Assembly: GCF_016863435.1 (NCBI RefSeq)
Contig: NZ_BOOW01000012.1
Coordinates: 1-64,000, forward strand
Source of the DNA: Sinosporangium siamense
GTDB taxonomy: Bacteria; Actinomycetota; Actinomycetes; Streptosporangiales; Streptosporangiaceae
Direction of reading: 5' to 3'
DNA: 64,000 nucleotides
Made by a program: the position numbers and the translations under genes. Within the stretch, counting starts at the first letter, position 1. Each line of letters starts with the position of its first letter. The notes under the pieces are model-generated. The model saw only the letters and a program-made list of their open reading frames with translations, did no database searches and was not told the DNA's origin. This document shows, in pieces, positions 29,170 to 37,137 of this stretch.

Positions 29170-31671
29170 TTAGAGGGTGGGGTCCTCGTCGGGGGCAGGG
29201 GGCGGTGGGATGGAGGCGGTGGTGCCGAGGGCGCCGCCGAGGGCGCTGACGGGGTGGGTCAGGCGGAGGCCGGAGCCGTCGCGGCGGCCGATCTCGTCGG
29301 GGAGGTCGACGGGGCGGCCCGTGTCGGTGACGGCCTTGGCGGGGGCGGGGCCCGCCCATGCCAGGATCAGGACGTCTTCTCCCTTGAGGAAGCGCTGGGC
29401 GCGCACGCCGCCGGTGGCGCGGCCCTTGGCGGGGAAGTCGGCGAAGTCGGAGACCTTGGCGTTGCCGGTCTGGGTGCCGGGGATGGCGGTGGCGAGGCCG
29501 GAGATGGTCACGACCTGGGACGGCAGAGCCGGGTCGAGCGCGCCGAACCAGATCACCTGGGCGGCGGCGTCGAGCCGGATGCCGGCCATGCCGGTGGCGG
29601 GGCGGCCTTGGGGACGCACGCTGGTCGCGGGGAAACGCAGGAGCTGGGCGTCGCTGGTGATGAACACGAGGTCGTGGTCCTCGGAGGTCAGCTCGGTGAC
29701 GCCGACCACGTGGTCGCCGTCCTTGAGGGTGATCACCTCGAAGTCCTCGCGGTTGGCGGGATAGTCGGGGACCACCCGTTTGACCACGCCCTGTGCCGTG
29801 CCCAGCGCGAGGCCGGGACCGTCGGGGTTGAGGGAGCCCAGTCCGACGACCGTCTCACCGGGGGCGAGTGTCACGTATTCACTCACGGGGTGCCCGCCGG
29901 ACAACGACGGCGGGTTGGCCGACGGCGGCAGGGCGGGCAGGTCGATGACGCCGACGCGGATGAGGCGGCCGTGGGAGGTGACCACGCCGATCTCGCCGCG
30001 CACAGTGGAGTCGACGACGGAGATGAGCACGTCGTGGTTGGACCTGTCCCCGATGCCGCTGAGCGGCTCGGCGCCGGCGGTGCGCGCCAGCAGGCCGGTG
30101 GAGGACAACATCACGCGGCACGGGTCGTCGGGGACCTCCAGCGGCACGGCGGGCGTGCTGCGGGGCTGCCCGCTGGACTCCATGAGGATCGTGCGGCGGG
30201 GCGTGCCATAGGACTTGGCGATGTCGGCGAGCTCCTTGGACACCGCGGCGCGCAGCTTGGTCTCGGAGGCAAGCAGCGCGGCCAGCGCGGCGATCTCGTC
30301 GGTGAGCGTCTGCTTCTCGCGGTCCAGCTCGAGCTTGTCGAAGCGGGTCAGGCGGCGCAGCGGCGTGTCGAGGATGTAGACCGCCTGGGTCTCCGACAGG
30401 TCGAAGACCTCCATGAGCCGCGCGCGGGCCTGGGCGGAGTCGTCCGAGGCGCGGATGACCTGGATGACCTCGTCGATGTTGAGCAGGGCGATGATGAGGC
30501 CCTCGACGAGGTGCAGGCGTTCCTCGCGCTTGTGCTTGCGATAGGCCGAGCGGCGCCGCACCACGTCGATCCTGTGGTCGACGTAGACCTGGAGCAGCTC
30601 ACGCAGGCCCAGGGTGCGCGGCTGCCCGTCGACGAGCGCGACGTTGTTGATCCCGAAGGTCTCCTCCATCGGCGTGAGCCGGTAGAGCTCGTCGAGGATG
30701 CGCTCGGGGATGAAGCCGTTCTTGATCTCGATGACCAGCCGCAGGCCCTTGTGGCGGTCGGTGAGATCCTTGAGGTCGGAGATGCCGGCGAGCTTCTTCG
30801 ACTGGACGAGCTCTCTGATCTTGGTGACGACCCGCTCGGGGCCGACGTTGAAGGGGAGCTCGGTGACCACGAGGCCCTTGCGGCGCGGTGTGACCTGCTC
30901 GATCGCCACCTTGGCGCGCATGCGGAAGGTGCCGCGCCCGCTCTGATAGGCGTCGCGGATGCCGTCGAGCCCGATGACCAGGCCGCCGGTGGGCAGGTCG
31001 GGGCCCGGGACGAAGCGCATCAGCTCGTCGAGGGACGCCTCGGGGTGCTTGAGCAGGTGGCGCGCGGCGGCCACGACCTCGCCGAGGTTGTGCGGGGGCA
31101 TGTTGGTGGCCATGCCGACCGCGATGCCGGTGGCCCCGTTGACGAGCAGGTTGGGGAAGGCCGACGGCAGGACCGTGGGCTCGACCTCCCGCCCGTCGTA
31201 GTTGGGACGGAAGTCGACCGTCTCCTCCTCGATCGACTGCACCATGAGCATTGCCGCCGAGGCCAGCCTGGCCTCGGTGTAACGCATGGCGGCGGGCATG
31301 TCGTCGAGGGAGCCGAAGTTGCCGTGGCCGTCGATCAGGGGCAGTCGCATGGAGAACGGCTGCGCCAGCCGTACGAGCGCGTCGTAGATCGGGCTGTCTC
31401 CATGGGGGTGGAGCTTGCCCATGACCTCGCCGACCACCCGCGACGACTTGACGTGGCCGCGATCGGGTCTAAGCCCCATCTCGTTCATCGAGTAGAGGAT
31501 GCGCCGCTGGACCGGCTTCAGACCGTCCCGCGCGTCGGGAAGCGCACGCTGATAGATGACCGAATATGCGTACTCAAGGAAGCTCGTGCGCATCTCGGAG
31601 GACACGTCGATGTCGACGATGCGTTCCTCGAAATCATCGGGCAGGGGGGTGGTCGTCTTACGTCGGGCCAT
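29170..31671 (-). CDS. parC: Type IIA topoisomerase subunit A (ParC/GyrA2)
   Basis: The DNA-cleaving subunit of the second type II topoisomerase, about 833 residues. The N-terminal breakage-reunion domain has [20 protein letters not shown], the quinolone-region motif [19 protein letters not shown] (Ser and Asp at positions equivalent to E. coli 83 and 87 both present), and [11 protein letters not shown] with the catalytic tyrosine. A coiled coil and six-blade C-terminal region follow; blades are seen as [18 protein letters not shown] and [23 protein letters not shown] 31671 (MARRK) is preferred to 31680. parE lies 4.9 kb away on the opposite strand, converging on it. Confidence 0.95.
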   Translation of the reverse strand: MARRKTTTPLPDDFEERIVDIDVSSEMRTSFLEYAYSVIYQRALPDARDGLKPVQRRILYSMNEMGLRPDRGHVKSSRVVGEVMGKLHPHGDSPIYDALVRLAQPFSMRLPLIDGHGNFGSLDDMPAAMRYTEARLASAAMLMVQSIEEETVDFRPNYDGREVEPTVLPSAFPNLLVNGATGIAVGMATNMPPHNLGEVVAAARHLLKHPEASLDELMRFVPGPDLPTGGLVIGLDGIRDAYQSGRGTFRMRAKVAIEQVTPRRKGLVVTELPFNVGPERVVTKIRELVQSKKLAGISDLKDLTDRHKGLRLVIEIKNGFIPERILDELYRLTPMEETFGINNVALVDGQPRTLGLRELLQVYVDHRIDVVRRRSAYRKHKREERLHLVEGLIIALLNIDEVIQVIRASDDSAQARARLMEVFDLSETQAVYILDTPLRRLTRFDKLELDREKQTLTDEIAALAALLASETKLRAAVSKELADIAKSYGTPRRTILMESSGQPRSTPAVPLEVPDDPCRVMLSSTGLLARTAGAEPLSGIGDRSNHDVLISVVDSTVRGEIGVVTSHGRLIRVGVIDLPALPPSANPPSLSGGHPVSEYVTLAPGETVVGLGSLNPDGPGLALGTAQGVVKRVVPDYPANREDFEVITLKDGDHVVGVTELTSEDHDLVFITSDAQLLRFPATSVRPQGRPATGMAGIRLDAAAQVIWFGALDPALPSQVVTISGLATAIPGTQTGNAKVSDFADFPAKGRATGGVRAQRFLKGEDVLILAWAGPAPAKAVTDTGRPVDLPDEIGRRDGSGLRLTHPVSALGGALGTTASIPPPPAPDEDPTL

Positions 31672-31790
31672 GTCGAACATTCTGCCGAAGGTCGGGGCCC
31701 GGTTGCGACTCGAACAAGCCGTTCCCGCATGTCGGTCCCTCTCCCTACGATGCCGGGGTGATCATATTTCGCGAGATCGCAGGTCCAGCT

Positions 31791-32639
31791 ATGCGGAATC
31801 CGTTGCCAAAGATCGTGGGAAAGGGCCTTCTAGCGGGGACATTGATCTTCACCTTGGTGGGATGCGCCTCCATATCGCAGTTGGCCACCGAGGCCGAGAA
31901 GGCGTTGGATGAGGGTGCGGGAGTCAACGACGTGATCTCCGCGGACGCCCCCTTCAGGGGGTCGCCCTCCGAGAAGTACGCCGACGGCGCCGCCGGCATT
32001 GTGATCCCCGAACCCACCTATGAGAGATGGTTTTCCAAGGCGGACACGGCATGGGCCTACAAGAAGACGAGGCAACTCCTTGAGGCGAGGAGCCTCGACA
32101 CCACCACGCTGCTGGGCGGCGGGCCGGACGCCTATGCCAAGGCACTCGACCCCGAAGCGCGCTCGTTCTTTCTCAAAGGGCTCGACCACAAGGACGACGA
32201 CAAGAACACCCGCTACGCGGTGACCAGCTTCCCGCCCGGCAAGGTGGAGCTCGTCGGCTCGGTTGTCAAGGTGCGGGGAAAGCTGTCGGCCGAGCCCAAG
32301 TTCGTGGAGGGGGAACGCGAACTCCACGTCACGCAGGAGTCGAGGTTCGTCTACCCGGTGCGCCCCAAGGGGAAGCCGGGGCCGATCATCCGCGTGATGG
32401 TCTATTCCAAGACCGTCTACAGGTTCTGGCGGGACAAGCCGAGGGCGCGCCTTCGCGTGTGGGAGGGCGATCACCTCGACGGCTGGAACGCCAACGCGCA
32501 GTGCAACACCGCCGACGGGTTCATCCACCCCGACTTCAGCCTGACGGACAGTGGCGGCTCGGGTCCGGCCGACGACGCTTACGGCGACAGCAGCCGCAAG
32601 TTGAAGGAGGGGGAGTGCGGCTCCGTCACCGGAGTCTGA
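31791..32639 (+). CDS. Hypothetical lipoprotein
   Basis: 282 residues. ATG 31791 gives a compact lipoprotein signal (NPLPKIVGKGLLAGTLIFTL, then VGCAS) with a Cys at about residue 25. The frame is open upstream to GTG 31758, but that would bury the signal. The mature part has no repeats, is rich in Lys/Asp/Tyr and contains FVYPVRPKGKPGPIIRVMVY and VYRFWRDKPRARLRVWEGDH, suggesting a globular beta-rich domain. No catalytic motif is recognised. It is divergent from parC and followed 182 bp later by the helicase. Function unknown, but anchoring outside the membrane is well supported. Confidence 0.75.
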   Translation: MRNPLPKIVGKGLLAGTLIFTLVGCASISQLATEAEKALDEGAGVNDVISADAPFRGSPSEKYADGAAGIVIPEPTYERWFSKADTAWAYKKTRQLLEARSLDTTTLLGGGPDAYAKALDPEARSFFLKGLDHKDDDKNTRYAVTSFPPGKVELVGSVVKVRGKLSAEPKFVEGERELHVTQESRFVYPVRPKGKPGPIIRVMVYSKTVYRFWRDKPRARLRVWEGDHLDGWNANAQCNTADGFIHPDFSLTDSGGSGPADDAYGDSSRKLKEGECGSVTGV

Positions 32640-32821
32640 TTTCGACCGTTTTCGCTGATCGCGGAGGTCGCCGGTGAAGCCCGCCCGTGCCGTACGGCAT
32701 GAGCCAGAAGCGGCCGATCCCCGCGTGTCGCCGAGTGTGCCTCTGTCGGTGTCACGTGGTACCAAGGACGGCGTGACCGAGCCGTGCCGTGGGGCTCACG
32801 TGAGGCCGTCGGAGGTGTGCC

Positions 32822-34987
32822 ATGGATGACCAGGGCTTCGAGCAGGGCTCCGAACAGGGCTTTGACGATCCTGAGGAGGCTGCGCTCCATGCGGAGGCGC
32901 AGGCCAGGCTGCGTGCCCTGGCGGGCGAGGGGGCGGTGCTCCGCGACGACCAGTGGGCCGCGATCAAGGCGCTGGTCGTCGATCGGCGGCGGGTGCTTGT
33001 CGTGCAGCGCACCGGGTGGGGCAAGTCGGCGGTCTACTTCATCGCGACGGCGCTCCTCCGCGAGCTCGGAGAGGGGCCGACGGTCATCGTGTCGCCCCTG
33101 CTGGCCCTGATGCGCAACCAGATCGCCGCCGCCGAGGGCGCCGGCGTTCACGCGGTGACGGTCAACTCCGCCAATCCCGAGGAGTGGGAGCAGATCTACG
33201 CCCAGGTGGCCGAGGGCGTCGTCGACGTGTTGCTGGTGAGCCCAGAGCGGCTCAACAACCCCGACTTCCGGGACAACGTGCTGCCGGAGCTCGCCGAGAG
33301 CGCGGGGTTGGTGGTGATCGACGAGGCGCACTGCGTGTCCGACTGGGGGCACGACTTCCGGCCCGACTACCGCCGCCTGAAGTCGCTTCTCGCCAAGTTG
33401 CCGCAGGGCAGCCCGGTGCTCGCCACGACCGCCACCGCCAACGCGCGGGTCACGCACGACGTGGCCGAGCAGCTCGCCGTCGAGTCGGAGTTCGGCGAGG
33501 CGGAGTTCGAGGAGCCGGTGGAGACCCTGGTGCTGCGCGGGCCGCTTGAGCGCGAGAGCCTGCACCTGAGCGTGGTCACGCTGCGGGGCGCCGAGGAGCG
33601 GCTGGCCTGGCTCGACCAGGCGCTGCACGAGCTTCCCGGGTCCGGCATCGTCTACACGCTGACGGTGGCCGCCGCCCATGAGATCGCCGCCTATCTGAGC
33701 GAGCGCGGGCACACCGTCGCGTCCTATTCCGGGCAGACCGACCAGGCCGAGCGGCTCGCCGCCGAGCAGGACCTCCTCGACAACAAGGTCAAGGCCCTGG
33801 TGGCCACCTCCGCCCTCGGCATGGGCTTCGACAAGCCCGACCTCGGGTTCGTCGTGCACGTCGGCGCGCCGCAGTCCCCGGTGGCCTACTACCAGCAGGT
33901 GGGCCGGGCCGGCCGCGGGGTCAAGCGGGCCGAGGTCATTCTGTTGCCGGGCGCCGAGGACCGCCAGATCTGGGCCTATTTCGCCTCGCTCGCCTTCCCG
34001 GCGGAGCAGACGGTGCGCCAGACGCTCGACGCCCTCGCCGAGGGACGGTTGTCGACACCCGCGCTGGAGACCCGGATCGACCTCAGCCGCAGCCGGCTGG
34101 AGATGATGCTCAAGGTGCTCGACGTCGACGGCGCCGTGCGCAGGGTCTCGGGCGGCTGGGAGGCGACCGGCGAGCCCTGGAGCTACGACGCCGAGCGATA
34201 TGCCCGGGTGACGCAGGCCCGCGAGGCCGAGCAGCAGGCGATGCTGGCCTACCTCACGACGACCGAGTGCCGCGAGATGCACCTGCGGCTGCACCTGGAC
34301 GACGAGACCGCCACGCCGTGCGGCCGCTGCGACAACTGCACGGGCGTCCACCGGTCCGCGGAGATCGACATGGCGTCCGTCGAGGCCGCCCGCACGAGCC
34401 TCGCGCGGCCGGGGGTGACGGTCGAGCCCAAGCGGCGCTGGCCGACCGGCCTGGCCGACCTGTCGGGCAACATCAAACCCGACTTCGCCGCGGACGGCGG
34501 GCGTGTGCTCGGCCGCCTCACCGACCTCGGCTGGGGCAACCGCCTTCGCGAGATCTTCGCCCCGGGGGCGTCCGACGGGCCGGTGCCCGACGACGTGTTC
34601 GGCGCCCTCGTCAAGGTGCTGGCCTCTTGGGAGTGGGAGTCCAGGCCCGGCGCCGTGATCGCGGTGCCGTCGGCGAGCCGCCCCCTGCTGGTGCGGAGCC
34701 TCGCCGAGCGCCTGGCCCAGGTCGGCCGCCTGACCCACCTCGGCGAGCTCGGCTACCGCGCGGGCAGCCCCGGCCGCCAGTTCAACAGCGCCCAGCGGGT
34801 GCAGGCGATCCGCGGCACCCTCGCCATGCCCCGCGACCTCGCCGGCCGCGTCGCCGAGGCCGGCACCCCGGTGCTGCTGGTCGACGACCGCATCGAGACG
34901 GGGTGGACCATGACCCTCGCCGCCGCCCTGGTCCGCCACGCGGGCGCACCGGCGGTGCTTCCGCTGGCCTTGGCTAAGTCGTCGTGA
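32822..34987 (+). CDS. recQ: RecQ-family DNA helicase with phosphoribosyltransferase-like C-terminus
   Basis: This 721-residue superfamily-2 helicase is for DNA repair or recombination. Walker A VQRTGWGKSAVYF is near residues 61-73, and the DEAH box in VVIDEAHCVSDWGHDFRPDY near 165-182, the RecQ-type motif II. Motifs V and VI follow (TSALGMGFDKPDLGFVVHVG, YYQQVGRAGRG). A RecQ zinc region retains cysteines at CREMHL...CGRCDNC. From about residue 590 the C-terminus resembles a phosphoribosyltransferase fold (PVLLVDDRIETGWTMTLAAA), known in actinobacterial RecQ-like helicases. It starts at ATG 32822. The PRTase-like domain is more likely a binding module than an enzyme; this is inference. Confidence 0.92.
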   Translation: MDDQGFEQGSEQGFDDPEEAALHAEAQARLRALAGEGAVLRDDQWAAIKALVVDRRRVLVVQRTGWGKSAVYFIATALLRELGEGPTVIVSPLLALMRNQIAAAEGAGVHAVTVNSANPEEWEQIYAQVAEGVVDVLLVSPERLNNPDFRDNVLPELAESAGLVVIDEAHCVSDWGHDFRPDYRRLKSLLAKLPQGSPVLATTATANARVTHDVAEQLAVESEFGEAEFEEPVETLVLRGPLERESLHLSVVTLRGAEERLAWLDQALHELPGSGIVYTLTVAAAHEIAAYLSERGHTVASYSGQTDQAERLAAEQDLLDNKVKALVATSALGMGFDKPDLGFVVHVGAPQSPVAYYQQVGRAGRGVKRAEVILLPGAEDRQIWAYFASLAFPAEQTVRQTLDALAEGRLSTPALETRIDLSRSRLEMMLKVLDVDGAVRRVSGGWEATGEPWSYDAERYARVTQAREAEQQAMLAYLTTTECREMHLRLHLDDETATPCGRCDNCTGVHRSAEIDMASVEAARTSLARPGVTVEPKRRWPTGLADLSGNIKPDFAADGGRVLGRLTDLGWGNRLREIFAPGASDGPVPDDVFGALVKVLASWEWESRPGAVIAVPSASRPLLVRSLAERLAQVGRLTHLGELGYRAGSPGRQFNSAQRVQAIRGTLAMPRDLAGRVAEAGTPVLLVDDRIETGWTMTLAAALVRHAGAPAVLPLALAKSS

Positions 34988-35249
34988 TGCTCAGGATCTG
35001 ACGGTGACGTGTGCTGCTGCCCCGGGAGGCTCGGCGGTGGTCGTTCCGGGGCCTCTGGCCTGATCGTGTCGTGCGCCGCCACCATCGTGACCAGGCACTT
35101 CGCGATTTATCGGCATATGGCCGCCACGATGGTGCACCCACGCCGGGCCCTCAGCCGTGTCGCCTCCGGTTCTCGCCCCCCGGCACACGTAGCTCCCGCA
35201 CGGTGCCGGGGGCGCTCCCTGCACGCCGGGGCAAGGACGGCCGCCCATA
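34988..35249. other. Intergenic region, no gene
   Basis: No supported gene. It leads into the 60-bp repeat array. The C-terminal part of a stem (CCCCGGGAGGC... with GGGGCCTC) is seen near 35017-35056 and could be a weak terminator for the helicase gene. Confidence 0.3.
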
Positions 35250-35415
35250 CTCCGGAGACGCTCCAGGCCGGGCTTGTGCCGTACGCCGGAGGCAGGAAGG
35301 ACATCCGTGCTCCGGGGCGCCCCAGGCCGGGCCTATGCCGTACTCCGGAGGTAGGAAGGACGTCCGTGCTCCGGGAGCGCTCCAGGCCGGGCTTGTGCCG
35401 TACGCCGAAGGCAAG
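35250..35415. repeat. 60-bp tandem repeat array carrying GCCGTAC
   Basis: Three units, each opening with a variant of GCTCCAGGCCGGGCTTGTGC, start near 35260, 35320 and 35380. GCCGTAC occurs at the same phase in each: 35278, 35338 and 35398. The second half of each unit (CGGAGG.AGGAAGGAC.TCC) is conserved in the first two and lost in the third. The left flank (CATACTCCGGAGACG) looks like the end of a further copy. The period is a multiple of three, but no open frame with coding bias crosses it. Confidence 0.85.
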
Positions 35416-35452
35416 GTGGCCGCGCCCGTGAAACGCGGCGCCTGGCACGCCC

Positions 35453-35862
35453 TCAGCGCGTGGCGATGGCTTCGCGGACCGCGAGGACGATCTCGCGTGC
35501 CCAGCGGGCGAGGGAGGGCTCGGTGGGCGCCTAGTCGGGGAAACTGAAGTACACGAAACCGGCGGCGTCGTGCTCCAACACGGCGGAGGTCGGTTCCTCG
35601 ACCCACTGGTCCACAGAACCGCCGATCCAGCCGCCGCCCGCGTCACGGGTGACGTCCAAGGGGGTCGGTGATCCGCCCCGAGACGTTGAAGATGGTGGAG
35701 GTCTCCGCGAGGCCGCGGCCCGCCGCGGCCTCGGCCTGGTCGATGACGGCGCGCCTCGCGGTAAAGCGTGCGAGCCACAGCCGGGGATCCAGTCGTCGGC
35801 GACACTGCCGGTGACGGCGAGCGACTTGGGTCCGACCGAGCCGGTCCAGACGAGCGCCGGCC
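35453..35862 (-). pseudogene. Truncated LLM-class flavin-dependent oxidoreductase
   Basis: The minus strand carries the C-terminal quarter of a luciferase-like monooxygenase. The pieces, in order, are LVWTGSVGPKSLAVTGSVAD and DWIPG in one frame, then LARFTARRAVIDQAEAAAGR followed by STIFNVSGRITD in a second frame, then a return to the first frame (DVTRDAGGGWIGGSVDQWVE, AGFVYFSFPD). TAG at 35531-35533 interrupts that frame, after which APTEPSLARWAREIVLAVRE continues to the natural stop at 35453. Two frameshifts, a stop and a missing N-terminus (normal length is about 300 residues) make it dead. The terminator of the PfkB gene abuts its 5' end. Confidence 0.75.
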
Positions 35863-35870
35863 TGGAAAAC

Positions 35871-35908
35871 GCCGCACCCCGGGAAGCCGTGGCCTCTCGG
35901 GGTGCGGC
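35871..35908 (-). terminator. Terminator after the PfkB kinase gene
   Basis: GCCGCACCCCG and CGGGGTGCGGC make a perfect 11-bp stem with a 16-base loop, 24 bp past the kinase stop. In the minus-strand direction it is followed by GTTTTCC. Confidence 0.85.
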
Positions 35909-35932
35909 GGAAGACTGGTCTTGGCCGGCGGG

Positions 35933-36826
35933 TCAGAGCCGGGGGCGGGCGCCGAGGAAGGAGATGGCCTTGGCGGCCAGGCGGCACCCCTCGGCGAGGG
36001 CGTCGGCAGGGGGCTTGCCCATGAGCCAGGGGCTGAGGAAGCCGGCGGCGAAGGCGTCGCCCGCGCCGGTGCCGTCGACGACACGCTCCACGGCCTCGGC
36101 CGCCACCTTGACCGGCTCGGGGCGGTTGTTCGTATACCAGAGCGCGCCTTCCTCGGCGAGCTTGATCACGACCTGGGGGAACCAGGCGGTGAGGACCTTG
36201 GCCGCCGAGCTGGGGTCGTCGCGGCCGGTGAGGACCTTGGCCTGGGGGACGTTGCACATGAGGAGCTTGGCCGCGTGGGTCCACTCCAGGAAGGGCTCGG
36301 CGCCGGTGCGCTCCAGGGGAGCGGCCGAGGCGGCGTCGACCGAGATGCTCATGCCCTCGCGCTGGGCGAGGTCGAGCGCGGCCAGGCCGGCCTCGCGGGA
36401 GCCCTCGTTGATGAGGGTGTAACCCGACAGGTGGAGGTGGGCGCCTCCGGTGAACAGGTCGCGGGGCAGGTCTTCGGGGGACAACGCGGCGTTGGCCCCG
36501 GGATCGGAGAGCATGGTGCGCTCGCCCTTGTGCGTGATGAGGACCACGCAGGTGCCGGTGGGGCGCTCGGGATCCATGACGAGCCGGGCGTCGACGCCAT
36601 AGCCCATCAGCTCCATGTCGCGGTTACGCCCGGTGATGTCGGCGCCGCGCCGGCCGATGAAGGCGACCTCGCCCCCTTCGACGGCGAGCCACGAGGCGAC
36701 GTTGGCCCCTGACCCGCCCCCGTGCATCGTCACGATGGCCGGGGTGTCGCTCGCTCTCGCGAGGGCATAGCGGGCGCGCGCGACCGCATCGGTCATGAGA
36801 TCGCCCACCACGACAACCCGCGTCAT
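35933..36826 (-). CDS. PfkB-family carbohydrate/nucleoside kinase
   Basis: This 297-residue ribokinase-like sugar kinase phosphorylates a sugar or nucleoside with ATP. The N-terminus TRVVVVGDLMTDAVA and the glycine-rich MHGGGSGANVASWLA form the substrate lid and first signature. The second PfkB signature, VDGTGAGDAFAAGFLSPWLM with the catalytic Asp, is near residue 250. ATG 36826 is preceded by AAGGTGG; a longer frame to 36901 is open but not favoured. Specificity is not resolvable: a ribokinase or adenosine-kinase role would both fit. It has a strong terminator and no operon partners. Confidence 0.92.
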   Translation of the reverse strand: MTRVVVVGDLMTDAVARARYALARASDTPAIVTMHGGGSGANVASWLAVEGGEVAFIGRRGADITGRNRDMELMGYGVDARLVMDPERPTGTCVVLITHKGERTMLSDPGANAALSPEDLPRDLFTGGAHLHLSGYTLINEGSREAGLAALDLAQREGMSISVDAASAAPLERTGAEPFLEWTHAAKLLMCNVPQAKVLTGRDDPSSAAKVLTAWFPQVVIKLAEEGALWYTNNRPEPVKVAAEAVERVVDGTGAGDAFAAGFLSPWLMGKPPADALAEGCRLAAKAISFLGARPRL

Positions 36827-37137
36827 GATGTCACCACCTTGCTCCCGATAGTGCCGGTGTGGTCGCCAAGGTCCGGCCACGGCAATGCCCACGCGCAACA
36901 AGACCGACCCCGAGAAACCTTACAGTTTCCGGCCGCGCTACGCGGCATTGCTCGGGGAGAGGGGCTCAGTCGATGCACAAGCGTTGCGCGCGACGGGCTG
37001 GGAGGTGTGAGGCGGCTGGGGTGGCTTTGTCGTACAGGGGTGGGCAAACCGGGCCGTCGCACGTGTGCTGGGGAGGGGGCTGGAGGTTGTGGACCGGGGC
37101 ACAAGAGGCGGAGTGGTGAGCCTTTAGTCTCGGAAAT
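36827..37137. other. Divergent intergenic region
   Basis: 311 bp separate the PfkB kinase (leftward) and the acyltransferase fusion (rightward), so promoters for both should lie here. I see no convincing -35/-10 pairs. A GTCGTAC variant of the dispersed motif lies near 37027. Confidence 0.4.

Noticed and set aside
28945-31761. 938-codon plus-strand frame antisense to parC
   Set aside because: Codon bias and domain evidence clearly favour parC on the minus strand; long antisense frames are common in GC-rich genomes.
34988-35249. Rho-independent terminator after the helicase
   Set aside because: The possible stem is interrupted and lacks a T-run; not listed as a terminator.
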